64,000 bases of DNA. It comes from an uncultured Bacteroidia bacterium (GTDB lineage: Bacteria > Bacteroidota > Bacteroidia > Bacteroidales > UBA932). Numbering within the stretch: position 1 is the first letter of the stretch; the number at the start of each line of letters is the position of its first letter. The position numbers and the translations under genes were made by a program. The notes beneath the pieces are model-generated. The model was not told where the DNA came from. It did no database searches and saw only the letters and a program-made list of their open reading frames with translations. The stretch covers positions 1 to 64,000 of the forward strand of contig CADBAY010000001.1 in the NCBI GenBank assembly GCA_902792815.1. Reading direction: 5' to 3'. Positions 25,932-35,180 of the stretch are shown piece after piece.

Positions 25932-26855
25932 TTATTTCTTCTTGCTGATGGCTTCCAGGCGGGCCCGGCTGGCCGCTTTTTCCATTTCGGAGTCGGTGGC
26001 CTCAATCAGATAAGGCAGGTATTTCTTTTCGAGTTTAGTGTTCTTTTCGCTGCGGGCGAGTACTACGCAGTTCTTGGCGGCATTGTAGTCGCGGGGGTAT
26101 TTCTTAAGCACCTTGTTGTACCACTTGAGCGCCTTGGATGGATTCTTCTTATAGACCAGCCAGTAAGAGCCGAGGTTATTCATGAATCCGGCGTTGGAAG
26201 GGTACAGCTTAAGCATAGTTTCCGACACCGTCTTAAGAGCCTCGTACGATGGCGGGGTTGCGAATCTGTAGAAGTTGAAACAATACTCCTGGATAGTGGA
26301 TACAAATGTATCTTCGTCAACAGCAGCACCGTAATAGGTCCATTCGGGAGCCGACGACTTATTGTAGGCTATGAGCGACAGAAGCTCCTGCGTTGCCAGG
26401 TCGGGGCTGCCTTTCTCGTAAAGCATAAGAGCGGTTATCTTGTCAACCCGGTAAGCCAGTTCCGAAGGCGACAGCGATATGGCCTTGTCAATCGCTTTCT
26501 GGGAGAGGGCAAAGAGAGAATCCACAAAAAACCTTTCCTCAAAGTAGTTGACGTCGCGTCCCAGGCTGTCTTTAAGTGAGAACAGCGGATCGGCGCCAAG
26601 ATATTTGGAGCCTTCCTTAGCCACTACCGAGCTGCTCATAGACTTGGCAAGGTAGAATTTGCTGCGCCCGTCATATACGGCCGGGTCATCGGGGAAATCG
26701 GCTTCCCAGCGGTCAAGGATGGTTTCCACCCCCACACCGGCAGCGCCCACGTTACGCACCTGGCGCTCATAGCGTGCGGCATACGATGCCGCATCGGTCT
26801 GTGCATATGCAGCGGCGCCGACGAGCAGCGCCGATAGAATCAGTATCTTTTTCAT
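25932..26855 (-). CDS. Secreted tetratricopeptide-repeat protein
   Basis: The 307-residue protein has a signal peptide (MKKILILSALLVGAAAYAQT) and helical repeats, best seen near the C-terminus (NAGFMNNLGSYWLVYKKNPS, KALKWYNKVLKKYPRDYNAA). It ends in a basic coiled segment. It is probably a periplasmic scaffold. Its ATG overlaps the rsmF stop by 4 bp, so the two are coupled. Confidence 0.78.
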   Translation of the reverse strand: MKKILILSALLVGAAAYAQTDAASYAARYERQVRNVGAAGVGVETILDRWEADFPDDPAVYDGRSKFYLAKSMSSSVVAKEGSKYLGADPLFSLKDSLGRDVNYFEERFFVDSLFALSQKAIDKAISLSPSELAYRVDKITALMLYEKGSPDLATQELLSLIAYNKSSAPEWTYYGAAVDEDTFVSTIQEYCFNFYRFATPPSYEALKTVSETMLKLYPSNAGFMNNLGSYWLVYKKNPSKALKWYNKVLKKYPRDYNAAKNCVVLARSEKNTKLEKKYLPYLIEATDSEMEKAASRARLEAISKKK

Positions 26856-27994
26856 ACGTCTTTAAGAATTCTGCGTCCGGCAGGGTGAAGGTTATTGCAG
26901 CGCTTGCCCAAATTCTTCACGAATCCCAGCGGATGCCCCTTGTATGTCACTACATTGTACCCCACGGGGGCGCCGGGGAGTACAAAGGAATCACGGTGCA
27001 GGAAATGCAGGGCCTCCTGAAGGTCCAGCTCCGCACAAGGATATTTGCTTTTGTCAAACAAGATGCTCAGGGCCTCGTCGGCATTGGGTATCAAGTCCTT
27101 GCCCTTGCGCTCGGGTGCGGGCGGGCCGCTCCACAAAGGGCGCAGCAGCGAAGGATTGCCACCAAGCGAATCGGGAGCAGGCGCAGTTTTGATCAGCGCT
27201 CCCACCCATTGTCCCTCTCCCGGAACTTCACCTGCACGCAGCAGGTTGCCGCATTCGGTCTGCTTTACGCCATAAGAGGCAAAAGCGCTCTCGGATGGCA
27301 GCAATTCCCCTCCAAGGGTGTCTGCTGCCCAGAGCAGATTGCCGTCATTCTCGGCATCCTCGTAGGTGCAAGTGGAATAGATGAGCACTCCCCCTTCCCG
27401 CAAAGCGGGCCACACATCGGCAAGGATGCGTTTCTGGCGTGCGGCACAAAGGTCCACAAGCTCCGGGCTCCACTCCTGCTCCGCGCGCGGGTCTTTGCGG
27501 AACATCCCCTCGCCACTGCATGGCACATCGGCTACGATGACATCGAAGCTGCCGGGAAGGGCTTTTCCGATAACGGCCGGGTCGGCGGAAATGACCCTCA
27601 CGGCCGGGTCGCCCCAGATGGCGGCATTGTCGGCGAGCGTCGCCGCGCGCGACTTGATGACTTCGTTTGAATATAGCGTAAACTTGTCCCCGCAGGCCTC
27701 ACGCAGCGATGCGGCAATGTCGGTGGTCTTGCCTCCGGGAGCGGCACACAGGTCCAGCACCCGGATACCTGGAGGGTTGCCGAGCCTTTGCAGCTCGCGC
27801 CGGAAGATATGCCCGACGAACATGGCCGACGAATCCTGCACATAATAGCAGCCGGCGTGCATCAGCGGGTCGGTGATAAACGAGGGGCGGGCCTCCAGAA
27901 AGCGCCCGTAAGGACTCCAGGGTACAGGATCCCCCGCAGGGCCGTCAAGCCCCTTGAACGGATTGAGCCGTATTGCTGTACCCGGAGATGCCAT
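26852..27994 (-). CDS. RsmF-like rRNA (cytosine-C5-)-methyltransferase
   Basis: The 380-residue enzyme has the Fmu/RsmF core: SAM motif VLDLCAAPGGKTTDIAASL, catalytic cysteine in VADVPCSGEGMFRKDP, and the releasing cysteine in LIYSTCTYEDAENDG. A C-terminal PUA-like part follows (PAPERKGKDLIPNADEALSI). It starts about 25 residues later than many relatives (MASPGTAIRLNPFKGLDG), but stop codons upstream exclude a longer form. Confidence 0.9.
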   Translation of the reverse strand: MASPGTAIRLNPFKGLDGPAGDPVPWSPYGRFLEARPSFITDPLMHAGCYYVQDSSAMFVGHIFRRELQRLGNPPGIRVLDLCAAPGGKTTDIAASLREACGDKFTLYSNEVIKSRAATLADNAAIWGDPAVRVISADPAVIGKALPGSFDVIVADVPCSGEGMFRKDPRAEQEWSPELVDLCAARQKRILADVWPALREGGVLIYSTCTYEDAENDGNLLWAADTLGGELLPSESAFASYGVKQTECGNLLRAGEVPGEGQWVGALIKTAPAPDSLGGNPSLLRPLWSGPPAPERKGKDLIPNADEALSILFDKSKYPCAELDLQEALHFLHRDSFVLPGAPVGYNVVTYKGHPLGFVKNLGKRCNNLHPAGRRILKDV

Positions 27995-27997
27995 GCC

Positions 27998-28426
27998 CTA
28001 CAGTTCTCCCGGAAATTCTGGCTTCTTGCCTTGCGAAAGGGTTACCAGTCCGTCAACCGCCTTGTCGAGGGCGTCTTTGATCTTTCCGCCCAGAAGGGCC
28101 TTCATCATAAGATTCAGGTCAGCATCGAGCTCGATGCTGAAGTCTGTGCCGCCGGTGGCCGGGTCGAAGTGGGCCGCCACGCTGAAATGGAACGGGGCGC
28201 CGTCGTCCTCGAGCCTGATGAGGCTGTAGGGGACGCGCTCCGCCACCTTGACAGAGATAGTAAAGCCCTGGACCGTGGCGGTCAGGTGGTCAAAGTCGGC
28301 CGAAACTGAATCTTTGTATTTTGCAGGCACAGCCTGGGCAAGGGTACGCAAGTCTGTGAAACTCATGTAGAGCTGCTCCTGCGGGATGGCCACCAGGCCG
28401 TGTTTACTTTCGTAATGTGCTGCCAT
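27998..28426 (-). CDS. SRPBCC-fold-like small protein
   Basis: From ATG 28426 (MAAHYESKHGLVAIPQEQLY) the 142-residue protein has the helix-grip pattern MSFTDLRTLAQAVPAKYKDS, then beta strands (FDHLTATVQGFTISVKVAER), and a long C-terminal helix (MMKALLGGKIKDALDKAVDG). This resembles polyketide-cyclase/START-like ligand-binding proteins. The ligand is unknown. It lies 3 bp upstream of rsmF. Confidence 0.72.
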   Translation of the reverse strand: MAAHYESKHGLVAIPQEQLYMSFTDLRTLAQAVPAKYKDSVSADFDHLTATVQGFTISVKVAERVPYSLIRLEDDGAPFHFSVAAHFDPATGGTDFSIELDADLNLMMKALLGGKIKDALDKAVDGLVTLSQGKKPEFPGEL

Positions 28427-28440
28427 ATCGCTATTTTTAT

Positions 28441-28503
28441 TAACTTTGCAACTGAAGAACCGGCAGTCCGCGCCCTGCGGCCCATCAAACATGGGCAAAT
28501 ATA
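28441..28503. promoter_or_regulatory. Facing promoters for the Nudix and SRPBCC-like genes
   Basis: The plus -7 box TAACTTTG (28441-28448) serves the Nudix gene and the minus -7 box TATATTTG (28503-28496) serves the 27998 gene. Each lies inside the other's leader, so the two leader RNAs would overlap by about 35 nt. Confidence 0.5.
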
Positions 28504-28512
28504 ACAAAAAGT

Positions 28513-29124
28513 ATGCACAAAATATATTTCGAGAAACGATGCATCATTATTTGCAATCCGTCTGACCAGTCGCTTTCGGACCCTAATTCAATAGAGTTCC
28601 ACAGCGGTGAAAAACTGGATATTCCTACCCTGGTCAGCATGTTCAAGGCATCGGAATCGTTGAGCCGCATATACATACCGACGGAGAACACCGGGCGTAT
28701 GTACCGGAGGCTGTGCGCCGAGTTCAGGGAGGTCAATGCAGGCGGCGGCCTGGTCCAGAACCGCCGGGGGGACTTCCTTCTCATCAACAGGGGCGGGGTG
28801 TGGGACCTGCCCAAGGGGCATCAGGAGAGGGGCGAGGATATTAAAGTCACGGCTCTCCGCGAGGTTCAGGAGGAGACCGGCGTGGAAGATCTGGAGCTGC
28901 GCAACCTGATATGCATTACTGACCATTGCTACGAACGTGACGGGCAGTGGCACCTCAAGCACACCTGGTGGTACGACATGCTCTACACCGACCCGGTGAA
29001 CCTCACCCCCCAGCGGGAAGAAGACATCAGCAAGGCCGCCTGGGTGGCCAAATCGAGCCTGCCCCCCTATCTGAAAAACACTTACCCCTCTATACTTGAA
29101 GTTTTCCGCGAGGCGAAAGTGTGA
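28513..29124 (+). CDS. Nudix hydrolase
   Basis: The 203-residue protein has an N-terminal domain of about 80 residues and a Nudix domain. Its box GHQERGEDIKVTALREVQEE plus TGV matches GX5EX7REUXEEXGU exactly. These enzymes cleave nucleoside diphosphates linked to another group. The substrate is not evident. The segment HLKHTWWYDMLYT is typical of this Bacteroidota subgroup. Confidence 0.9.
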   Translation: MHKIYFEKRCIIICNPSDQSLSDPNSIEFHSGEKLDIPTLVSMFKASESLSRIYIPTENTGRMYRRLCAEFREVNAGGGLVQNRRGDFLLINRGGVWDLPKGHQERGEDIKVTALREVQEETGVEDLELRNLICITDHCYERDGQWHLKHTWWYDMLYTDPVNLTPQREEDISKAAWVAKSSLPPYLKNTYPSILEVFREAKV

Positions 29125-29176
29125 AACTTTTTAAGTTTCTTGTCCGTATATATAAAGTATCTTTAGTACGGAACAA

Positions 29177-30226
29177 ATGAAACTTTCCCAATTCAACTTC
29201 GACCTCCCTCAGGAGCGCATCGCAAAGGAACCCACCCGCTGGAGAGATGAGTGCAAGCTTATGGTGCTTCACAAAGACAGCGGCGAGATTGAGCACAGGC
29301 TTTTCAAGGACATTCTGGATTACTTCCACAAAGGCGACCGTTTTGTATTCAACGACACCAAAGTCTTCCCTGCCAAGCTATTCGGCAAGAAAGAGAAGAC
29401 AGGCGCCGACATTATGGTATTCCTGCTCCGCGAGCTCAATAAGGAGCAGAGGCTCTGGGACGTGATAGTTGAACCCGCACGCAAGATCCGCATAGGCAAC
29501 AAACTCTACTTCGGCGAGGACGAGAGCATGGTCGCCGAGGTTATCGACAATACAACCTCGCGCGGCAGGACCCTGCGTTTCCTTTTCGACGGACCGTACG
29601 AGGAGTTCAAGCAGTCGCTCTTCGCCCTCGGCCGCACCCCGGTTCCCGAGTGGGTCAAAGAAGAAACCGACGAATCCGACGCCGAAAATTTCCAGACCAT
29701 CTACGCCAGCAAAGAGGGCGCAGTGTCGGCTCCAGCCGCCGGTCTGCATTTCTCGAGGGAGCTTCTTAACCGAATGATCCTCAACGACGTAGAGAAATCT
29801 TTCATAACCGTACACATGGGTATCGGACACTTCCGCAGCGTTGATGTGGAAGACCTTTCCAAGCATCGCGTAGACAGCGAGCACATGATCATCAGCCAGC
29901 AGGCGTCGGACGAGATCAACGGCACAAAGCGCGCCGGCGGCAAGATCTGCGCCGTGGGCGTGACCGTGCTCCGCGCCCTTGAGACTTACGTCACCACCAA
30001 CAGCGAGATCCGCCCCAACGATACTTGGACCAACAAGTTCATCTTCCCTCCTTACGAGTTCAGCATTGCCGACGCTTTCGTGTCCAATTTCCACTTGCCC
30101 GGCTCTACGATGCTGATGATGGAAGCTGCTTTCGGAGGCTTCGACAAGGTGATGCACGCCTACGAAGTAGCCCTGGAGCAGGACTATCGTTTCGGCCCCT
30201 ACGGTGACGCGCTGCTGATAGTATAA
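29177..30226 (+). CDS. queA: S-adenosylmethionine:tRNA ribosyltransferase-isomerase
   Basis: The 349-residue enzyme builds epoxyqueuosine on tRNA. Signature parts are MKLSQFNFDLPQERIAKEPT, RFVFNDTKVFPAKLFGKKE, SAPAAGLHFSRELLNRM and FHLPGSTMLMMEAAFGGF. Length is normal. A -7-like TATCTTTA lies 12 bp upstream. It is 50 bp from dprA, which has its own promoter. Confidence 0.96.
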   Translation: MKLSQFNFDLPQERIAKEPTRWRDECKLMVLHKDSGEIEHRLFKDILDYFHKGDRFVFNDTKVFPAKLFGKKEKTGADIMVFLLRELNKEQRLWDVIVEPARKIRIGNKLYFGEDESMVAEVIDNTTSRGRTLRFLFDGPYEEFKQSLFALGRTPVPEWVKEETDESDAENFQTIYASKEGAVSAPAAGLHFSRELLNRMILNDVEKSFITVHMGIGHFRSVDVEDLSKHRVDSEHMIISQQASDEINGTKRAGGKICAVGVTVLRALETYVTTNSEIRPNDTWTNKFIFPPYEFSIADAFVSNFHLPGSTMLMMEAAFGGFDKVMHAYEVALEQDYRFGPYGDALLIV

Positions 30227-30246
30227 GAAAGTCCAAAAGTTTTTCA

Positions 30247-30254
30247 TACCTTTG
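30247..30254 (+). promoter_or_regulatory. -7 box for dprA
   Basis: TACCTTTG on plus, 22 bp before ATG 30277. Confidence 0.5.
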
Positions 30255-30276
30255 TCCGTAACCAACTAAAACAGTT

Positions 30277-31437
30277 ATGGACGACTATGAAATTCTTTGC
30301 GGCATCACGCTGAACCGTATCTTCGGATACGAACCTGCCACCGCCCGGGCACTTATCAGCCGCTTCGGCTCTCCGGGCGCTGTATTCTCCCAATCTTCAA
30401 GTACTCTTGACGAGGTATTCGGTCCCTTCAACAAGTTCCGCCCCCTCATCTGCAGCTCCGAGCTTGATGCCTCAGAGCGTGAATGGGCGCCGCTGAAGGC
30501 ATCGGGGTGCCGGTTCGTCACCATCGGCTCTCCAGGATACCCGCCCCTTCTTTCCGACTGCCCAGACGCTCCCGTCGGCTTGTATATCCGCAGCCTCAGC
30601 CCGCCTGAAGAACTCTGGCAGAGCAGGGATAGCATATCCATCGTCGGCACAAGGGACCTATCGCCTTATGGCAAAGACTGGACGGAAAAGATAGTCCGCA
30701 CCCTTTCATCTACCACCCAGAAGCCACCCATAGTGAGCGGGTTCGCTATCGGAGTAGATATAACGGCACACCTTTCCGCACTTGCTTTCGGGCTTGCCAC
30801 CATCGCCGTGCTCCCGGTGGGCATAGACAGCATTTATCCCTGGCGGCATCGCTACATAGCGGAACAGATAGCCCAAACCCCGGGATGTGCGCTGGTCACT
30901 GATTTCCCGCCGGGCACTTCGCCCCAGGCATTCAACTTCCTCAGGCGCAACCGCATCATTGCAGGACTGTCCCGGGCCACCATTCTTGCCGAATCAAAAG
31001 CCAAGGGCGGCGGCACCATGACGGCAAGACTCGCGGCAAGTTATGGCAGAGAGGTACTATGCCTTCCGGGGCGCATCGACGACATCCGCTCTGCAGGATG
31101 CAACCGCCTGATACAGGAGAAGATAGCAGAGCCCATAACAGACCTTGAGACGCTTCCCTCCCAGCTTGGGCTCAACGGCGGGCGCCCACTCTCCGCACCG
31201 GCCCTGGCGGAGCGCATCGCGCAGTGCTATTCCCATGCCGGGGAGGATACCCTGAATACAATGCAACGCGTGTGCTCCCTCATCCGCGAGCGCCGCGGCA
31301 TCACCCCGGAGGAAATAAGCCGCGAGCTGGACATAGACTACGGCAGAGTCTCCGCGGCCGTAAGCCTGCTGGAATGTGACGGCTTCATCAATACAGATTT
31401 GCTCCGGCGGTGCTGCATTGACAATAAAAAATTGTAA
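30277..31437 (+). CDS. dprA: DNA-processing protein DprA
   Basis: The 386-residue protein loads RecA on incoming single-stranded DNA. The Rossmann core shows SIVGTRDLSPYGKDW, IVSGFAIGVDITAHLSALAF, AVLPVGIDSIYPWRHRYIAE and FNFLRRNRIIAGLSRATILA. The C-terminal winged helix (ITPEEISRELDIDYGRVSAA) is kept. It is followed 9 bp later by tatD. Confidence 0.95.
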   Translation: MDDYEILCGITLNRIFGYEPATARALISRFGSPGAVFSQSSSTLDEVFGPFNKFRPLICSSELDASEREWAPLKASGCRFVTIGSPGYPPLLSDCPDAPVGLYIRSLSPPEELWQSRDSISIVGTRDLSPYGKDWTEKIVRTLSSTTQKPPIVSGFAIGVDITAHLSALAFGLATIAVLPVGIDSIYPWRHRYIAEQIAQTPGCALVTDFPPGTSPQAFNFLRRNRIIAGLSRATILAESKAKGGGTMTARLAASYGREVLCLPGRIDDIRSAGCNRLIQEKIAEPITDLETLPSQLGLNGGRPLSAPALAERIAQCYSHAGEDTLNTMQRVCSLIRERRGITPEEISRELDIDYGRVSAAVSLLECDGFINTDLLRRCCIDNKKL

Positions 31438-31446
31438 ATTTGTGAG

Positions 31447-32214
31447 ATGGAATTTGTGGATACACATACCCACATCAGCGACGATGCTTTCGCCGGCGAG
31501 GTAGAGGCAGTCGTGCGGCGGGCACTCGATGCCGGAGTGGTACAGATGCTCCAGGCCGACACATGTTCGGCGGAACGCACTGCCATGTACGAGTTGTGCG
31601 ACGCCTATCCCGGAGTGCTCTATCCCATGCTGGGCCTTTATCCGGGCAACGTGGACGAGCACTGGAGAGATGAGCTGGACGCGATGCTTCCCTACCGCAG
31701 CCGGGGGCCTGTAGCCATAGGCGAGATCGGCCTGGACTACCATTACGGGGCCGATACAGCGGCTCTTCAGAAAGAGGCGTTCAAGGCACAGCTGGAACTC
31801 GCCCGCGACTGGGACCTTCCCGTGAACATCCACCTGCGCGATGCCACCGAAGACTTCTTTTCCGTCATGGAAGAATGCCGCGGAATGCACCTGCGGGGCA
31901 ATCTCCACGCCTTCAGCGGCAGCGCCGAGGTGTTCGAGAGGGTGCAGAAGTACGGAGAATGGTACGTGGGTATAGGCGGTGTGCTTACCTTCAAGAAGGC
32001 CCGCATCGCCACCGACATTCTCCGGATCCCGCTGGAAAGGATCCTGCTCGAGACCGACGCTCCTTATCTGGCGCCGACTCCTTTGCGGGGCACCCGTAAC
32101 GAAAGCGCCAACATACCCCGTATCGCAGCCTTCCTGGCCGCGGTCAAGGGGATTGACCTGCAGACGGTTGCATCGGTCACGACCGCAAACGCCCGTAAAC
32201 TTTTCGCAATATGA
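31447..32214 (+). CDS. TatD family metal-dependent hydrolase
   Basis: The 255-residue TIM-barrel deoxyribonuclease-like protein has the metal ligands in EFVDTHTHISDD, GEIGLDYHYG, VNIHLRDA, GNLHAFSG and LLETDAPYLAP. Such enzymes are thought to act in DNA repair or decay. It overlaps the asparaginase start by 4 bp (ATGA). Confidence 0.94.
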   Translation: MEFVDTHTHISDDAFAGEVEAVVRRALDAGVVQMLQADTCSAERTAMYELCDAYPGVLYPMLGLYPGNVDEHWRDELDAMLPYRSRGPVAIGEIGLDYHYGADTAALQKEAFKAQLELARDWDLPVNIHLRDATEDFFSVMEECRGMHLRGNLHAFSGSAEVFERVQKYGEWYVGIGGVLTFKKARIATDILRIPLERILLETDAPYLAPTPLRGTRNESANIPRIAAFLAAVKGIDLQTVASVTTANARKLFAI

Positions 32215-33245
32215 GCCAAAAGCAATCATCGGTGCTCCTAATCTACACCGGAGGCACCATCGGCATGAAGGAAGACCCTGTAAACCAGGCTCTCCGCCCC
32301 TTCGACTTCAGCGCTCTTATGGAAGAGGTGCCGGAGCTGCGCAAATTCGACCTGCGCATCGATTCCTATACCTTCGACCCGCTGATAGATTCGTCCGACG
32401 TGGAGCCTGCGATGTGGCAGGAGCTCGCCTCCCTTATCCGGGACAACTATTCTAAATACGACGGATTCGTAGTGCTTCACGGCACCGACACCATGGCCTA
32501 CAGCGCATCGGCCTTGAGTTTCATGCTGGAAGGGCTCGCCAAGCCGGTCATCTTCACCGGAAGCCAGCTTCCGATCGGCCGGCCCCGCACCGACGGCAAG
32601 GAGAACCTCATATCATCCGTCGAGATTGCCGGAGCCAAAGCCCCCGACGGGTCGCCCATGGTGCCGGAAGTATGCATCTTCTTTAATTCGCTGCTGCTCA
32701 GGGGAAACCGCAGCACAAAAGTGGACGCCACAGGCTTCGAGGCATTCCGTTCGCCCAACCTCCCGCCACTCGCTGAAGCAGGCATAGACATACGCTACAA
32801 TACCGACATCATACGCCGTCCGCCGGCCGGAGCATTCAAGGCTCACTGCCCGCTGGATACGCGCGTTTCAATACTTAAAGTGCATCCGGGCATAACCCGC
32901 CAGGTCGTCGAAGATATCCTGCTGGGAAGCCTCACCAGGGCCGTGATTATCGAAACCTACGGATGCGGCAACGCCCCTTCGCGCAGCTGGTTCCTGGATA
33001 TTGTGCGGGAGTCGGCCGCCCGGGGGAAGATACTCCTGAACGTCACCCAGTGCCTGAGGGGCAACGTAAATATGGATTTATATGCTACCGGCAAGGCACT
33101 TAAGGATGCCGGAGTGCTCTGCGGAGGAGACATCACCACCGAAAGCGCCCTGGGAAAACTTTTCTTTTTGATGGGTAACAGCAATGATAATGAGAGTGTT
33201 AAGGCTGCCCTTGAAAAAGACCTGCGCGGGGAAATGTCAAATTAG
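32211..33245 (+). CDS. ansA: Type I (cytoplasmic) L-asparaginase
   Basis: The 344-residue enzyme splits asparagine into aspartate and ammonia. It has the two catalytic threonine motifs LLIYTGGTIGMKED and GFVVLHGTDTMAYSASALSF, plus ETYGCGNAP. No signal peptide is present, which agrees with the type I form. Its start lies within tatD, so the two are coupled; no metabolic link between them is known. Confidence 0.92.
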   Translation: MSQKQSSVLLIYTGGTIGMKEDPVNQALRPFDFSALMEEVPELRKFDLRIDSYTFDPLIDSSDVEPAMWQELASLIRDNYSKYDGFVVLHGTDTMAYSASALSFMLEGLAKPVIFTGSQLPIGRPRTDGKENLISSVEIAGAKAPDGSPMVPEVCIFFNSLLLRGNRSTKVDATGFEAFRSPNLPPLAEAGIDIRYNTDIIRRPPAGAFKAHCPLDTRVSILKVHPGITRQVVEDILLGSLTRAVIIETYGCGNAPSRSWFLDIVRESAARGKILLNVTQCLRGNVNMDLYATGKALKDAGVLCGGDITTESALGKLFFLMGNSNDNESVKAALEKDLRGEMSN

Positions 33246-33328
33246 GTATTGACTTATGGATTTTTTTTGCTAAATTGCACCGATTTCGTATAGGAAATTA
33301 ATTTTAACTAATACATCATCTAACATTT

Positions 33329-34129
33329 ATGAAAAAGTTTTTCATGTTTCTGGCAGTAGTTGGCTTGATGGCCTTCACTGCAAACACCGCATCCGCACAG
33401 GACGAGCAGGCAGCTCCTGCAGCTGAGGAAGTTGCAAGCGCTCCCGCAGAGATGAGCGCCGCCGACATTCTGAACGGCACCGGCGAAGAGATTCCCCTCC
33501 ACCAGGCACTCAAGACCAAGTTCATCGAGGGTGGTGCAGGCTTCATGTCCCTGATCATCATCTGCTTGATCATCGGTCTGGCTCTTGCCATCGAGAGAAT
33601 TCTCTATCTCACCTTCTCCAAGTCCAACACCAAGAAGCTCCTTGAAAAAGTCGAGAAGGCTCTCGAAGAGGGCGGTGTGGAAGCAGCCAAGGACGTCTGC
33701 CGCGAGACTCGTGGCCCTGTGGCATCCATTTTCTATCAGGGTCTGCTCCGTTACGACCAGGGTGTGGACGTGGTTGAGAAGACCGTCGTTTCTTACGGTT
33801 CCGTACAGATGAGCCAGATGGAAAATGGTCTTAGCTGGATCAGCCTCTTCATCGCCATCGCTCCTTCACTCGGATTCCTCGGTACCGTTATCGGTATGAT
33901 CAACGCTTTCGATGCTATCCAGGCAGCCGGTGACATCTCCCCTAACGTTGTGGCTGGCGGTATGAAGATCGCCCTTATCACCACCGTCGGCGGTTTGATC
34001 GTCGCCATGATCCTGCAGGTGTTCTACAACTACATCCTTGCAAAGATCGACGGCCTCACCATCGACATGGAGGATTCTTCGATCTGCCTTATCGACCTCC
34101 TCACCAAGTACAACGAGAAGAAGAAATAA
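33329..34129 (+). CDS. exbB: MotA/TolQ/ExbB proton channel protein
   Basis: The 266-residue protein has an N-terminal signal-like helix and an Ala/Glu-rich stretch (FTANTASAQDEQAAPAAEEV), then three transmembrane helices. The family core appears in SLFIAIAPSLGFLGTVIGMI and ALITTVGGLIVAMILQVFYN. It forms the proton channel that powers TonB. A weak promoter (TTG 33249, TAAATTGC 33271-33278) precedes it. It heads a cluster with a membrane protein and two exbD genes. Confidence 0.93.
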   Translation: MKKFFMFLAVVGLMAFTANTASAQDEQAAPAAEEVASAPAEMSAADILNGTGEEIPLHQALKTKFIEGGAGFMSLIIICLIIGLALAIERILYLTFSKSNTKKLLEKVEKALEEGGVEAAKDVCRETRGPVASIFYQGLLRYDQGVDVVEKTVVSYGSVQMSQMENGLSWISLFIAIAPSLGFLGTVIGMINAFDAIQAAGDISPNVVAGGMKIALITTVGGLIVAMILQVFYNYILAKIDGLTIDMEDSSICLIDLLTKYNEKKK

Positions 34130-34150
34130 TTGTCACAGCCATTTAGGATC

Positions 34151-34579
34151 ATGAAACTTAACAAGATTATAAAATGGGGTATGCTGGCGCTGATACTCGT
34201 CAGTGTAGGCCTGCTTATCTGGGGCTTTGCCAAGGGATTTGCAGGTAACGCTGTCGACGTTCTGCTCTACTGGACCTACATCATGCTCGGCCTCGCTGTG
34301 TTCAGCTGGGTTGTAATAGGCTTGATCGTAGGCACCAAGAACGACCCGAAGAGCCTTGTCAAGATCGGCATCGTAATTCTGGGTGTGGCAGTGCTTTGCT
34401 TCATCGCCTTCCTTTTGGCGAAGGGCAATCCCGCAATGGCCTACAACGGCCCTGAGGTGAGCGCAGGTACGCTCAAGCTTACAGACACCATCCTTAACCT
34501 TACCTACATCGTGGGCGGTGCAGCCATCCTGGCAATCATCGTCGGCGAGGTACGTATGGCCATAGCTAGCAAGAAATAA
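34151..34579 (+). CDS. Membrane protein encoded within the Exb cluster
   Basis: From ATG 34151 (MKLNKIIKWGMLALILVSVG) the 142-residue protein has about four hydrophobic helices and a short tail ending AIASKK. Similar unnamed proteins sit between exbB and exbD in many Bacteroidales, which suggests a part in the energy-transducing complex. The function is unproved. It lies 21 bp after exbB and 2 bp before exbD. Confidence 0.72.
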   Translation: MKLNKIIKWGMLALILVSVGLLIWGFAKGFAGNAVDVLLYWTYIMLGLAVFSWVVIGLIVGTKNDPKSLVKIGIVILGVAVLCFIAFLLAKGNPAMAYNGPEVSAGTLKLTDTILNLTYIVGGAAILAIIVGEVRMAIASKK

Positions 34580-34581
34580 TT

Positions 34582-35163
34582 ATGGGCAAGAAGAAAGTAC
34601 CAGCAATGAACACCAGCTCGACCGCGGATATCGCGTTCCTGCTGTTGTGCTACTTCCTGATGACCACGACTATGGGAAGCCAGACCGGTCTGAGCCGTCG
34701 TCTGCCCCCTATGCCGGACAAAGATCAGAAAGTTGAGGACCAGAAGGTCAATCGCCGTAACATTATACAGGTGAAGATCAATTCGGCCGATAGAATTCTT
34801 GCCGGTAGCGAGCCCATAGACATCAGCCAACTCAAAGACAAGATCAAGGAATTTCTGACCAACCCTATGAACGATCCCAACCTTCCCGAGAAGGAAGTCC
34901 AGGACATCGAGGGTTTCGGAGAGTATCCCGTTTCAAAGGGTATCATCTCTCTTCAGAATGACCGTGGTACCAGTTACCAGGCATACATCGCAGTCCAGAA
35001 CGAACTCGTAAAGGCCGTGAACGAACTCCGTGACGACTTCTCCAGGAAGAACTACAGCAAGGTGTTCTCACAGCTTACCGAGGAACAGCAGGGCATTGTC
35101 AAAAAGGCAGTACCTCAGTTCATTTCTGAGGCTGAGCCTAAGGATGTAGGCCGCAGAAGATAA
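34582..35163 (+). CDS. exbD: ExbD/TolR family protein (first copy)
   Basis: The 193-residue protein has a short cytoplasmic start, one helix (TADIAFLLLCYFLMTTTMGS) holding the conserved aspartate that carries protons, and a periplasmic domain longer than usual (NRRNIIQVKINSADRILAGS, GIISLQNDRGTSYQAYIAVQ). It partners ExbB. Confidence 0.92.
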   Translation: MGKKKVPAMNTSSTADIAFLLLCYFLMTTTMGSQTGLSRRLPPMPDKDQKVEDQKVNRRNIIQVKINSADRILAGSEPIDISQLKDKIKEFLTNPMNDPNLPEKEVQDIEGFGEYPVSKGIISLQNDRGTSYQAYIAVQNELVKAVNELRDDFSRKNYSKVFSQLTEEQQGIVKKAVPQFISEAEPKDVGRRR

Positions 35164-35180
35164 AACAGGAGGAATCAGTT

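Noticed and set aside
31057-32229. 390-codon minus frame opposite dprA and tatD
   Set aside because: It spans two well-supported genes on the other strand and shows no family motif.
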